DNA of 64,000 nucleotides from Perkinsus olseni (GCA_013115135.1 JABANP010000103.1:1-64000); one strand, 5' to 3'; counted from the first letter of the stretch, positions 10,467 to 19,793 are shown. The notes: generated from the letters alone by a model not told the origin. Numbers and translations are program-made.

Positions 10467-12132
10467 CTACTCTTCCTCGAAAGTCTCGTCAATATCATCC
10501 TCGTAGTCACCCGTGTCTTGGGTGGTGTAGTCGGTATTCACCCGAGCTGTGTCGTTATCACCGTCGATTTCCGTCTCCTGCTTCACCTGTTCCAGGGAAG
10601 GGAATCTTTGCTTCATCTCGGGACCTGACAAAAAGGTACCACTACGACCAAACGCCGCCTCTGATACCGTCCAGAAGATAAGCCGTACAAGTGCCCCGCC
10701 AACCCTCATCGATTTCTCCCAAATAAATTTCCCATCTTCCATTTTCTATCATAAAATTTTCCCTCGATCTTGATACGCTCGTAATTTCCCAACCCCTCTT
10801 ACCGTTCTGCAGCTTGTTCTCTCCCCACTCCACTATGTCGAGGAATTGAACCTTGGCGAACTCCCCGATGTCCGACAATGAGTGGGTCTGGCTGAGCTGG
10901 TGGATGGCTATGGCGATAACGCCCACAGACAGGACTCGGCACACGATCATCAGCCAATCGTCCGAGCGATAGGCGAACGAGTACAATGGCTGGAAGGACT
11001 CGATTACTCCGAGCTGAAAGGGACGGAGGGCAGGTATCCAAGGTTCATCCATGCAGGATACAGAAGAGGTCGAGTTGACACTTACATCCTCATCGAGGAG
11101 ATTGGGGAAGATCCAGAAGTCCGCGCCGAAGGCCCAGAGTGCCACATAGCAGATCATTCGAATGACGAGCAATACCGTCATAAACGTCGAGAAGGCCACT
11201 GTTAAGTACCTAGGATAAAAATCTTCGCTGTACGCAACTCCCAAAGATACGCCCTACCAGACGGCAAGCTTAGCCCACATCGGCCATACTGGGAAGAGGC
11301 ACATCAAAAGGACGGCAGTAATGACGACCGCTAAGAGGACGTATTGCATCGTCTTGGATCCCTAAGTAGAACAAAAATTGCACAAAAAAACACGCTTCGC
11401 TCCGCCTTCCCTCCACTACCTCCCATTCAACAATATAAAGGCCCTTCGGGTCATATCCCTGATGCTGGGGCGCCACTCGGCCGACCCTATCGGGCCACTT
11501 CCGACGACGACGCTCCGTACTTCCCGAAGGCTTGTCCGTTGCTTGGATCTAGCTTCGACCAAAGATACGCCGAATCGACACGCCCCACCCCTCCAGTACC
11601 GTAGCATCCACACAGCGGAACATAAAGCCATTGGTGATGAGGGGGATCACAAGCTTAGCGTTGTCCGCCTCCGTCTCGGGGGCCTTGCCGTCGAGACACT
11701 TCTTCAAGGCCTCGGGACACCTCTTCTTAAGTAGAGTGCCGTTATTGAGAAGGAACTCTGTTAGCTCCTTACCTGCAGCCAATCAACCGTCACGCGCCAC
11801 GAAATTCCAACGCCGTTCCACTGAGCCCGCGTTACCGGAATAAAAACGGGAAATTTCCCCGGAAATCGGAGAAATTTACCCAGGAGCCCTACGAGCGATT
11901 ACCTCGGATGATAGTGACAACCTTCTTCCCGACCTCAGTGGCAGTGCGATTGTTGATGCCCTTCTTGCTCATCAGAAGTTTCACTGAAAAACCCACAAAA
12001 TCACAGCGGAGCGACGCAGAAAATACCCCCAATCCTCGTAATGCCAGCGCCTAGATTCGAACCCGGGACCAGTCGATTACTCAATGGCTCCATCGTCGGA
12101 TCCCACTCGCGCTTTCCTGCGGCCTGGGACAT
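10467..12132 (-). CDS. SEC62: SEC62, ER post-translational translocation subunit
   Basis: Eight exons (12132-12081, 11983-11903, 11772-11600, 11548-11420, 11361-11258, 11209-11086, 11013-10803, 10624-10467) join in frame to 343 residues. SEC62 works with SEC61 and SEC63 in moving finished polypeptides into the ER. The N-terminal cytosolic part is basic; RRRRKWPDR leads to two membrane segments (QYVLLAVVITAVLLMCLFPV and the segment ending WAFGADFWIFPNLL), then the conserved VIESFQPLYSF and, near the end of the family domain, DIGEFAKVQFLDIVEWG. The tail is acidic (DDIDETFEEE), as in SEC62 of other eukaryotes. Start 12132 is chosen because the 97-nt first intron keeps the frame. Six of the seven introns carry one of the four repeat motifs described in the findings. 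A stretch of 137 nt separates the stop from the next minus-strand start. Confidence 0.92.
11087..11112 (-). other. Downstream half of SEC62 intron 6 donor region
   Basis: The 72-nt SEC62 intron 11085-11014 begins GTAAGTG here and contains the A-family hairpin at 11033-11066. In an unspliced reading the intron stays open, which makes the exon look longer than it is; the SEC62 family shows that PNLLDED must join LGVIESF. Confidence 0.5.
11362..11419 (-). repeat. C-family element in a 58-nt SEC62 intron
   Basis: Minus-strand intron GTAGTGGAGGGAAG then GCGGAGCGAAGCG, a T-rich tract and TTCTACTTAG. The motif starts about 15 nt after the 5' splice site. Confidence 0.65.
11549..11599 (-). repeat. 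A-family element in a 51-nt SEC62 intron
   Basis: The intron ends with GCGTATCTTTGGTCGAAGCTAG on the minus strand, the first half of the A-family hairpin placed at the 3' splice site. Confidence 0.55.
11773..11902 (-). repeat. B-family element in a 130-nt SEC62 intron
   Basis: GGAATTTCGTGGCGCGTGACGG lies about 15 nt before the 3' splice site CTGCAG on the minus strand. Confidence 0.6.
11984..12080 (-). repeat. Composite SEC62 intron with T-family and C-family elements
   Basis: The 97-nt intron starts GTAATCGACTGGTCCCGGG, then TTCGAATC, a tRNA anticodon-to-T-arm layout, and further on holds CGTCGCTCCGCT, the C motif in reverse, before TTTTTCAG. A candidate shorter acceptor lies at 12035, which suggests that a T-type intron of 46 nt was extended by a later C insertion. 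Confidence 0.6.
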
Positions 12133-12286
12133 CTGGATGAGGGTGAATGTAGACAAAAAAGAAGAAGACTGACAAGACCGTGACTCCGAGCTGAGGTTAG
12201 GCAAAACTCAAATGCGCGATGAAGGGGTTAAGAAACTCTCGAAAAATCACTGTTGCACGTAAAAATGAATATGACATGACCGGCAA

Positions 12287-12340
12287 CTAGGGCCGTAAAA
12301 ACGCACTCACCGAGGTTCGAACCCACGATCTTTGGATTAC
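12287..12340 (-). repeat. T-family intron-like element at the thiolase stop
   Basis: From the TAA-containing GTAATCC the sequence reads CAAAGATCGTGGG, TTCGAACCTCGG, TGAGTGCG and TTTTT, then CCCTAG: 54 nt with donor and acceptor. It is a tRNA 3' half in layout. If spliced, the thiolase C-terminus would be extended by about a dozen codons; if retained, translation stops at its third base. Confidence 0.5.
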
Positions 12341-15179
12341 TCCCTTCTCAATATGACAGCACTCGCCCCTCCTCCGCCATTGCAGATCGCAGCTCCTCCG
12401 TATTTCGCTCCGACGTACTGGGGATGATGCAGCATGGTGCTAAGCAGCGTGCATACGATTCTTGCACCTGACAGACGGACTTCCACCAATCACCGCTCCC
12501 CTGGGCGCAGCGTAGCAGGCGTGAGGACGTTCCCTCGATCCAGGGTTATGCTAGAAAAGAAAGTTCTGTTCACATGGAAAGTACTTAAAATACTCATATA
12601 TGTTTATTAGAACAATGCAAAAGCGTTGCTAGTGCTAAAAGTATGCATCTGAGAGTCAACGGGACCTGATCCTGAAAACTTTCACACTGGTTCGACACAG
12701 GCGTACGAGACGAATCAGAGAGCAACACGGCGAGTGTATCTTATTAAGTATAGTGCTACAGAATAGCAATTATTCACAAACTTGGCCCCTACCCGCCAGG
12801 CCGTAGGAGTGCTGCGGCTGAAGAGAAATAGTGAAGATGCGTGTATCAACTACTATACTCGAAGTAAGTTTACAACTAGGCCTCCGAAAACGCGTAGCTC
12901 GACGCAAACTACTCGGGTTCGAACTCCCGCACGGCCATTTTTCCACATTTTTTTAATTCAAGCATTAGATACTTTACTCAGCGTAGCTTTACAATTCATC
13001 TCATAACGAATACTCATCAGAGATGCTATCCCCCTGCCCTCTCCTCTTACCGCTACACCCTAGAGGGTGTCCCAAGGCTATAGCCCCTCCATTAACGTTC
13101 ACATCATTCCCGTCTACCACTCCTCCCAGTAATTTATTATTCGCCAGAACGACGGCCGCGAAGGCTTCGTTAAACTCCCATACCCCGATCTCAGACCGAG
13201 CTGAGGGTGGCAACCTGAACCCGTGAAGTCCTCGCTTCGACCTAAGATACCCCTACTTGTTGATGACCAATTTGGCAGCAGTGGCTGGAGCGATAGTGAA
13301 GTCCTGAGGCGTCGTAGCAGCATCAGCCATCGACGCCACCGAGGCCAAAATCGGAACTCCCCTGCTCGACGCTTCCTGAAACCACGAGATCTCCAAGTCG
13401 AAACAAAATTGCCCGCGTTACTAGAGAACCGTTTATCAACCTCAAAAAACAAACGGAGAAGGTTCACAAGCACGTCAATAACTAGTGGGAAGACCTAACG
13501 AAATGACAGTAGTAAAATGATACGAGTAGCTGGCGGAAATAACGGTTGGAGCGTGAACAACTCGTTACTAGGGAAACGCTCACCAACCTCAACAAGCGGC
13601 CAGATAAACGGTTCACAAGCAAAGAATAAGTAAGGGAATGACACTAGCAAAAGGAAACAACCGTTGGAGCGTGAACGACAAGTTCCTAGGGAAACGTTCA
13701 CCAACCTCAACAGCCGGCGGAACAAGCAACCACACAAGCGCGAGAATACGCGAAGGCCACGTAACCCACCTGGCGACTCATGAGGACAATAGCGCTCGCC
13801 CCGTCCGAGAGAGGACTGGAGTTGCCCGCAGTGACCACCCCTCCTGAGGGTCTAAAGGCCGGTCTCAGCTTCGATAGCCCATCAATCGACACCTACACAG
13901 TACCACTGGGAAATAGTGGCCTCGCTCCAGCCTCTTACCTTCCCAGTTTGCTCGTCCCTGTCGACGACGGTCACCCTCCCTCTCCTCCCCTTCACTTCAA
14001 TAGGAGCTATCTCTCGCTTGAAGATCCCTCCTGGGCCTCCCCGAGCCAGTCTGATGCTTCGGGCGGCGTAGTCGTCCAGGGCCTCTCGACTGAGACTGAA
14101 CTTCTCAGCAGTCCTCTCAGCGCACTCCCCCATATGAATAGCATCATAGGCGTCCGTCAATCCGTCATGGACCATCAGATCCGTCATTTCTCCGTGCCCA
14201 TGGCGCAGTCCCCATCTGAAAGAAGTGAAATTCCGTCACTGCGCCACGAAATTATCTATTACCTGGCCTTGAGGCTGGCGTACGGGGCGTTACTCATGCT
14301 CTCCATACCGCCAACAACCACTACCTTTCTTTCACCAGATCGTATCATCGCCGCTGCCACCATCAACGCCTTCATACCCGACGCACATACCTGATAATAG
14401 GGAGAATCTATACTGATACTACAGGAGCCTCTATGGGACACAGAGAGGCCCCAATTCTAGTGATGATGAACTATGTCCACCTATTAGTAATAAACTATTG
14501 CCGCTGTGATGACGATCTCAGAATTGTTGGATCACTTTCCCAAGGCCTTGCAGACCGGCCGATGATACCCTATTAGGACAAGTAGTGAATATTTATGAAA
14601 ATTAAACTAAATCTCGCAAGAAAAATTTGAAGACACCTAGGCATATCCTCGCCAGTCCTGAGCGCACTGCAAAGATTCCATCTGGGAACCCTCACTGAGA
14701 TCGAGATATTTCCAGCTGAACCAAACCTAGGGCACTTAGGAAATACCGACTCCCCTGAGTGACCCTTACCTTGTTAATTCCTGTGCAAGGTGTGGTATTG
14801 GGTATTCCCGCCAACAACGCAGCCTGTCTATGAGGCGCCTGGCCACAGCCAGCAGTGAGGACCTAAGAAGGCCTTCCATCCCCTGACCTCACTCTGGCCA
14901 CCCACCTGACCCAGCAAGACCTCCTCCACTGTTTCTGGACGAAGGCCAGCGTTCTTCAGGGCAGCCCTGATGGCATGGGCGCCCAATTCCTGCGCCTTGA
15001 GACCTGGAAAATGATCATGGTATTAGTACGAAGGTTGATGAGGGGAACTTACTGGAGAGAGTCCCGCCGAAAGTGCCCAGGGGCGTCCGTGCATAGCCGA
15101 CTACCACTGGATCGTTACTGGTGGTAGCAGCAGCAGCAGGCGAGACGTGGGAAGACACTCGAGCTACTCTGTGGGACAT
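12337..15179 (-). CDS. Acetyl-CoA C-acetyltransferase (thiolase)
   Basis: Nine exons (15179-15053, 15003-14906, 14862-14770, 14390-14263, 14215-13939, 13892-13770, 13375-13257, 13214-13051, 12468-12337) give about 419 residues. The enzyme condenses or cleaves acetyl-CoA/acetoacetyl-CoA. All core motifs are present: PLGTFGG, active-site cysteine in [45 protein letters not shown] and the second cysteine in ICNGGGGAS. Start 15179 puts a short alanine-rich leader before the domain, possibly for mitochondria. Intron 13769-13376 carries a tandem repeat and the last intron is about 580 nt; others are near 50 nt. The final exon needs one C removed from the CCCCC run (plus-strand G at 12420-12424) for the conserved end to read through. 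The stop may lie inside a spliceable 54-nt element. Confidence 0.9.
13215..13256 (-). repeat. A-family element in a 42-nt thiolase intron
   Basis: GTAGGGGTATCTTAGGTCGA starts at the 5' splice site and GGGTTCAG ends the intron. This acceptor, rather than a later one, keeps the thiolase frame. Confidence 0.6.
13527..13718. repeat. Two diverged tandem copies, period about 118 bp, in a thiolase intron
   Basis: Copies at 13527-13600 and 13645-13718 share CGTTGGAGCGTGAAC, CTAGGGAAACG and TCACCAACCTCAACA with few differences. A third degraded piece lies near 13420-13445. All fall within the intron 13376-13769. Confidence 0.7.
14216..14262 (-). repeat. B-family element in a 47-nt thiolase intron
   Basis: GTAATAGAT is followed by AATTTCGTGGCGC and AGTGACGG, then ACTTCTTTCAG. 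The element covers the central third of the intron. Confidence 0.65.
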
Positions 15180-16261
15180 GATGAGTCTGTGATGGTCGAA
15201 GTCAACCTCAAGATACCAGAGACTAATTAACAGGCTGTAGTGGACAGAGGAAGAGCGCCATCATGTGTGCTCTGGAATTTCCGTCGATAACAAAGTAGTA
15301 GTCACTGCGCCACGAAATTACGCGCACGCCCACTCGAGCTGACCTCTGTACGCAGTGACACGGACTTGGCTGTATTACGGAGAGGATCTGTAGGGGTTAC
15401 ACTGGTGAAGGGACGACAACAGAAGTTCCCTCTCCTCGGTTCTAGGGCCGAAATTGTCGCAGAAAAATCGAAACTGGGACTGCTTGGGAAGCTCAGGAGT
15501 TGCTCAGTGAACGCCACGCGGGTTTTCCCTCTGGCCTCAGGTGTTCCGTTTCGTTCAGCTTGGGATTATTCAGTCCCAGGCTGGGTTATGGAATAATTTT
15601 GCTGAAAATTACCGTAATTTTGGTATATTTTTTCATTTTTTCGTTCATATTTTTACTGTATTCATAAACAGACATTTTCATGAAATTGATGAAGGTGTTC
15701 AATAAAACCGCATTTACGCGCAAAGATCAACTCCAGAATAGAGTGTGAGCTCTGCAATCACCCCAGTGAGTATACTGGCCATATTCATATCCTTCTTATC
15801 ATCGTCATTACCGCCAGCACGATCAGCATCCACTGTAGCCTATCAGTATAGGAAAGCGAAACCAGTTCATTTTTCAGTGTGCATCTTACGGAGTAGTAGT
15901 GAACGGCGCCACCGGTGATAGTATCTTGTAGAACCTCTCATTGCGCTTGCAAATCAGTCCTTTCGTACTGGACTGGCTTGGGGGAAAGAGGCGTCAGTGT
16001 GGATCTTTACACTAGCTCAGCTGCTCGTGGTCTCTTGTGAGAAGTCAAAGTATTGAGTGATTTTGGTTGTCATTTTCAGCATGCCCGCTATTAAGGAGGC
16101 GTTTTCCCCAGGGTTGCGGTGAGTCTTGGGGCGTTGAATCGACCTGGATGAAAGGGGGGATTGGGGAGGGGAGTAAGGGACATCTACGAACTCTGAGGGG
16201 TCGTGCTGGGGTTGCTTGATGGTAGACAATCGCTATCGTAGCAGTTTCTGCCTTCCAAATA
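15180..16261. other. Divergent upstream region of thiolase and LCP5
   Basis: Upstream of the thiolase ATG are an A-like element (GGTATCTTGAGGTTGAC, minus strand, 15207-15223) and a B element (15306-15319), so a 5'UTR intron is likely. An AT-rich tract runs from 15590 to 15720. An open minus frame at 16017-16229 is proline- and serine-rich but has no ATG. Confidence 0.4.
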
Positions 16262-17692
16262 ATGACGGACCTCTCGCCGTCCAAGCGACGCGAGATGGTT
16301 ACTACGGAGTTAGACGAGTATCGCAGCCTTCTCGCACACTACAAAGAATGCGCTCAGGAGCTCGAGGGCCGAGTGAAGCCTTTGGCGGAGGCGATCCACA
16401 GCCTCCCTGACCTGCCCGATAAGGGGGTCGTCCGGTTCGTGATGGCCAAGCTGCAGCTCCTGCTCAGCTACATGAGTAATTTAGGGTACTATATGTCGCT
16501 TAAGAAGAGAGGGGTGAGTGTTGCCGAGCATCCAGTGGTGGCGCAGTTGGCCTGGCAGAGGGCGCTGATGGAGAGAATGCGGCCAATAGAACAGAAGTTG
16601 AAGTACCAGATCGACAGGCTGGTGAAGTTGGCGAGCTCCGATGGTAAGCTGGAGGAGGAGTTGGAGGACAGGCCCAATCTGGCGAGTATGGAGAAGGGCC
16701 TTGAGGAGGATGATGCGGACGAGGGGGTGTCGGGCGAAGGGGCCGAGGAGGGTGGGAAGCTGTATAAGGCCCCCAAGGTTGCTGGTGGGGTAATGATGAT
16801 GGATGATAACGAAGTAACTGCGGGGGAGCGAAAAAAGGCGGAGCGAAGATTGGCTTCGTTCGAAAGATCAGAGGCTGTCCGGGATCTTCGCGATGAGTTC
16901 AGCGACGCTCCGGTTATCGTCGGGGAAGGGCGAGGGATGGTGGACGCTGCCGAGAGTCGATTGATGAATAAGTTTGCTGAGAGGGAGGAATATGAGGAAA
17001 ATAACATGTTGAGGCTGCCGACGACTAAGCAGAACAAGGCTGAGCTAAGGCGCTTGAGGAACAGTATGATGGGAGGGTAGGCGGGGAGGGGGTTGGGGGG
17101 TCTCGTGATGGCTTCGGTTTTAGATCTGGGGGCAGCGCTGGTGGCACTGTTACTTTGGAGGAGGTCGGAGAGATAGCGGATATGGCAGTTAAGAAGAGCA
17201 ATCTTGGAGATATCGTCAGAGCTTCGAAGACGGTGAGTATCCTGACCTGTTTCGTATCTTCCATGAGTCAACCTTTGGATACTTGAAGTGCCTGTTAGGT
17301 TGGTTCTGTTGGTGCCACTAGGCATTCCGGCGGCGGACGGTCTCTGCAAGATCTCGTCGACTCTTCTGCCGGAGGGGATGGTGTAGTACATTACGATGAC
17401 GATATTCTGAAGGTAACCTGACTTATTCCGTATCCTTCGTGCGTGAACCTAAGATATCGTATGTCATTCTCTCTGAGAAGCTTCGCTCCGCCGACTTTTA
17501 TTCAAAATTCGGTTTCGCTGCTCAGGCCCGCCATCAGGCGTCCAGGAATGTTGAGCTCGATCCAATGCAGCTCGGGAAGCGTCCAGCTGCAGCAGAGGTA
17601 ACTTATTCCGTTTAACGCCAGGGTCGACCTTGGATTCCTACTCTCAGGCTACTGCGGGCGGCAAGCGGTCTCGTGGGAAAGCGACGACGTAA
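16262..17692 (+). CDS. LCP5: LCP5/neuroguidin, U3 snoRNP-associated (Sas10/Utp3/C1D family)
   Basis: Five exons (16262-17076, 17124-17232, 17299-17412, 17526-17597, 17648-17692) encode 384 residues. The family joins the small-subunit processome in the nucleolus. The Sas10/C1D helical domain (residues 20-130) has LQLLLSYMSNLGYYMSLKK, EHPVVAQLAWQRAL and IEQKLKYQIDRL; then an acidic linker, KLYKAPKVAGG, MMMDDNE, and the C-terminal REEYEENNMLRLPTTKQNKA signature. The tail is glycine-, lysine- and arginine-rich (GGKRSRGKATT), fitting a nucleolar protein. Start 16262 precedes the domain directly. Introns are 47, 66, 113 and 50 nt; three carry A elements and one also a C element. UTP18, another processome part, lies 24 kb away. 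Confidence 0.9.
17233..17298 (+). repeat. A-family element in LCP5 intron 2
   Basis: GACCTGTTTCGTATCTTCC leads to GAGTCAACCTTTGGATAC: the A hairpin in the orientation opposite to that in the synthetase gene. Confidence 0.6.
17413..17525 (+). repeat. Composite LCP5 intron with A and C elements
   Basis: The 113-nt intron holds CCGTATCC...GTGAACCTAAGATATCG (A hairpin) and then CTTCGCTCCGCC (C motif, reverse). It is about the sum of two normal introns. Confidence 0.65.
17598..17647 (+). repeat. A-family element in LCP5 intron 4
   Basis: GTAACTTATTCCG...GGGTCGACCTTGGATTCC, a diverged A hairpin filling a 50-nt intron; its start resembles that of the preceding intron (GTAACCTGACTTATTCCG). Confidence 0.6.
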
Positions 17693-17861
17693 CTGATGAT
17701 TGTATCTTGGTCGATGACCATACCACAACGTTTCTACTTGTAGTTGTCCCAGTCTTGATTTCCGTGGCGGAGGTCTCGGTGGAGGGGTTTTTCTGATTTT
17801 TCTTAGGAGCAGTTCTCCGCTTGTTTAATAATCTGCCACAAAAAATAAATTTTCAGTAATT

Positions 17862-19036
17862 ATGTCGTCGACTGTGGAAGCGATAACAAAACAGAATCCG
17901 TCGGAAGAGGAGAATGAGAAGCGGAAGGATGAGAATGTTGAACAGACCGTAGTGTCGGAGGAAAAAGGCGCCAGTGGCGGAGGGGGAGAACGCCAAAGAC
18001 TAATGGAGGTATGCGGAAGGTTGTGGGTTCGATTCCCGGGGAGTGCTTTTTATGATTTCAGAGGCAATTCCGAGCAGCGAGGAAGATCATAAATTGCAGC
18101 ATGAGTGGAGCCTGTGGGTGATGTCACAGCAAGGAAGGGTAATAATGGGAGGCGGCGGAGCGAAGCGATTCACGAGTGTACATTTTCTCCTCTCGCAGTC
18201 GGTTAAGGATCACTGGCAGCAAAATCAGCAGAAGGCGATTGACTTTGGGACCATTGAAGAGTTCTGGAGGATTTCCAATAACATGCACAAGCCCAGCAAG
18301 CTCGTACACGCGGACTACAGCGTCTTCAAGTATGGTGGATTAGGTCCCGGGTTCGATTCCCAGTACCTGCATTTTTTCTCAGATCTGGTGTTAGCCCCGC
18401 CTGGGAGGACCCCATGTGCACTGAGGGCGGCAGATGGATCGTGAAGGCTGAGAAGCAGAAGGTGAGCGTCGTTGCCAACGACCAATGGCCGATTGCCCCT
18501 TCCGTGTCGCAGATCATCGATGATATCTGGACGGAGGTGGTCCTGTCGGTTATCGGGGAGACCTACTACCCCCTCATTAATGAAGACATCGTCTGTGGTG
18601 TGGTATGCAGTGTTAGAAGAGGTAGGGAGGATAGAGAGGAGGAGAGAGGCATACCAGTGGTGCACTGGGGAAGAATTTTTGGGCGCGCGAGAAAATCTCG
18701 GGTTTAGTGCTGTTGTAGTACTGTGGAGAATGGCATCGCAAATGCCGGCGGTAGCGACGGCTGTACCACCTCTTTCCCTAATCTTATCGGTAACGACCGC
18801 CATACCATCCCTTTCCCTAATCGTATCACTCCTGCCGTCGGCCGTCGTCTGTGCTCCGCTAGTGGTATGCGGAAGAATCTTCGAGAGCAGTAGTCGTTGA
18901 CGCCGCGACCTCCCTCCTCCTGCCTGCTTTATGTGCTTGTCCTTTAGGAGGAGTTAAGATCGCCCTGTGGTTGTCCTCACGAGAAGAGAAGCTTGTGAAG
19001 CCCCTGGGACTGAGATTCAAGCGCATTGTGCAGTAA
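17862..19036 (+). CDS. EIF4E: Translation initiation factor eIF4E (cap-binding)
   Basis: Five exons (17862-18008, 18064-18138, 18199-18329, 18383-18621, 18948-19036) encode 226 residues, the usual eIF4E size. eIF4E binds the mRNA m7G cap and recruits eIF4G. The tryptophans of the fold are seen in order: HEWSLWVM, VKDHWQQNQ, TIEEFWRIS and WEDPMCTEGGRW, the last holding cap-contact residues, then IIDDIWTEVVLSVIGE, DIVCGVVCSVR and the end VKIALWLSSREEKLVKP. The first 45 residues are an acidic, glycine-rich leader. The last exon is placed at 18948 since it restores the family C-terminus; an open frame to 18895 inside the 326-nt intron is not coding. Two introns (55 and 53 nt) are T-family, one (60 nt) is C-family, and the long one holds a B-like motif. 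Confidence 0.92.
18009..18063 (+). repeat. T-family intron (tRNA 3'-half-like) in eIF4E
   Basis: GTATGCGGAAGGTTGTGGG is followed by TTCGATTCCCGG, GGAGTGC and TTTTT, then ATTTCAG. The layout from the 5' splice site is anticodon side, variable region, T arm, acceptor strand, T-run. Confidence 0.65.
18139..18198 (+). repeat. C-family element in eIF4E intron 2
   Basis: GCGGAGCGAAGCGATTCA lies at 18155-18172 in a 60-nt intron, followed by CATTTTC and the acceptor. Confidence 0.7.
18330..18382 (+). repeat. T-family intron (tRNA 3'-half-like) in eIF4E
   Basis: The 53-nt intron reads GTATGGTGGATTAGGTC, CCGGG, TTCGATT, CCCAG, TACCTGC, A, TTTTTT and CTCAG. T-stem (four of five pairs), acceptor strand, discriminator and terminator-like T-run are all in tRNA order. 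Confidence 0.7.
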
Positions 19037-19209
19037 GGGGACAGCGACACCGGGATGATGTGCATGCGTGCAATCTCACATACCACTCCTCCCGCAAATC
19101 ACGCTAGCTTCTCGGACTTTCTTTAGTAGGCTTGCTAGTACGACTCTTAGTCTGCGGCACTGTCATGGTGTAGAATTGCACAAAATCTGTCTCCTTTTTC
19201 TCTCAACAG

Positions 19210-19453
19210 GGCCCTCGCCCCCGACGATGCCGACCGCTTTACCATCGGCTTCGAAGGGTTCGCCAACCCCGGAGACGAGATGTTCACAGTTGACATGAAC
19301 GACCATTTTGAGGCGGATCAGAAGGTCGTGGACGCCTCGACTAGGAAGGCTGCTGCCGCTCAACAGCGAGCTGCAGCGGCGGCGGCCACGGCGGAGACTG
19401 CGGGAGAGCCGGGCAAAGACGCTACACCGAAGGACGAGTCCCCTGCCAAGTGA
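19210..19453 (+). CDS. 3'-terminal exon of an unidentified gene
   Basis: A strong acceptor (TTTTTCTCTCAACAG) opens an 81-codon frame ending at TGA 19451-19453. The peptide starts ALAPDDADRFTIGFEGF and ends in an alanine-rich helix and a charged tail (KDATPKDESPAK). The upstream exon was not resolved; it should lie between the eIF4E stop (19036) and 19165. The family is not recognised. Confidence 0.5.
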
Positions 19454-19793
19454 GGTGGTGTGATGACGGAGTATGACGATTACCGTCAGGAGGTCAAACA
19501 TTGGTGGTGTTGGGATGCCACTACCGTTGGTTTAAGAACTTGGATATCTTGCGTTCTTGGGATTTCTCAACGGTGGGGGTCATTGTGTGATGATGTCCCT
19601 CTTCTTCCACCAGCTGAGGGGAGGGGGCTAGGGCGCCACGTCACTCAGACGGTTGTCCCGGGAGAAATCGGCTGAAGAGATTTCGTACCAAAACTTCCAA
19701 GATTCTACGTAGAAAATTTTGTTCGGGCCTTTTTCTCATTGGAAAATTGGGCGTTGAGGGCGAGGAGGGCAGCACGTACTTGTCGTATAGCTA
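19454..19793. other. Intergenic region before adenylosuccinate synthetase
   Basis: Holds the 3' flank of the previous gene and the promoter region of the next. No further gene is visible. Confidence 0.4.

Noticed and set aside
12796..12940. An intron-containing tRNA (GGCCGTA ... CACGGCCA-TTTTT)
   Set aside because: Acceptor ends pair at six of seven positions but there is no A box or anticodon arm; it lies inside the last thiolase intron.
16489..17391. A 300-codon minus frame
   Set aside because: Antisense to LCP5; serine/proline-rich as expected from complementing an acidic, glycine-rich coding strand.
18009..18063. Calling tRNA genes at each GGTTCGANNCC site (12 or so in the window)
   Set aside because: Except for 4650-4722 none has a pairing acceptor stem, D arm and anticodon arm; most lie exactly between splice sites of coding genes.
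18690..18895. An open frame that could extend eIF4E to TAG at 18893-18895
   Set aside because: The conserved eIF4E end (VKIALWL...) is in the exon at 18948-19036 and joins in phase, so 18622-18947 is intron.
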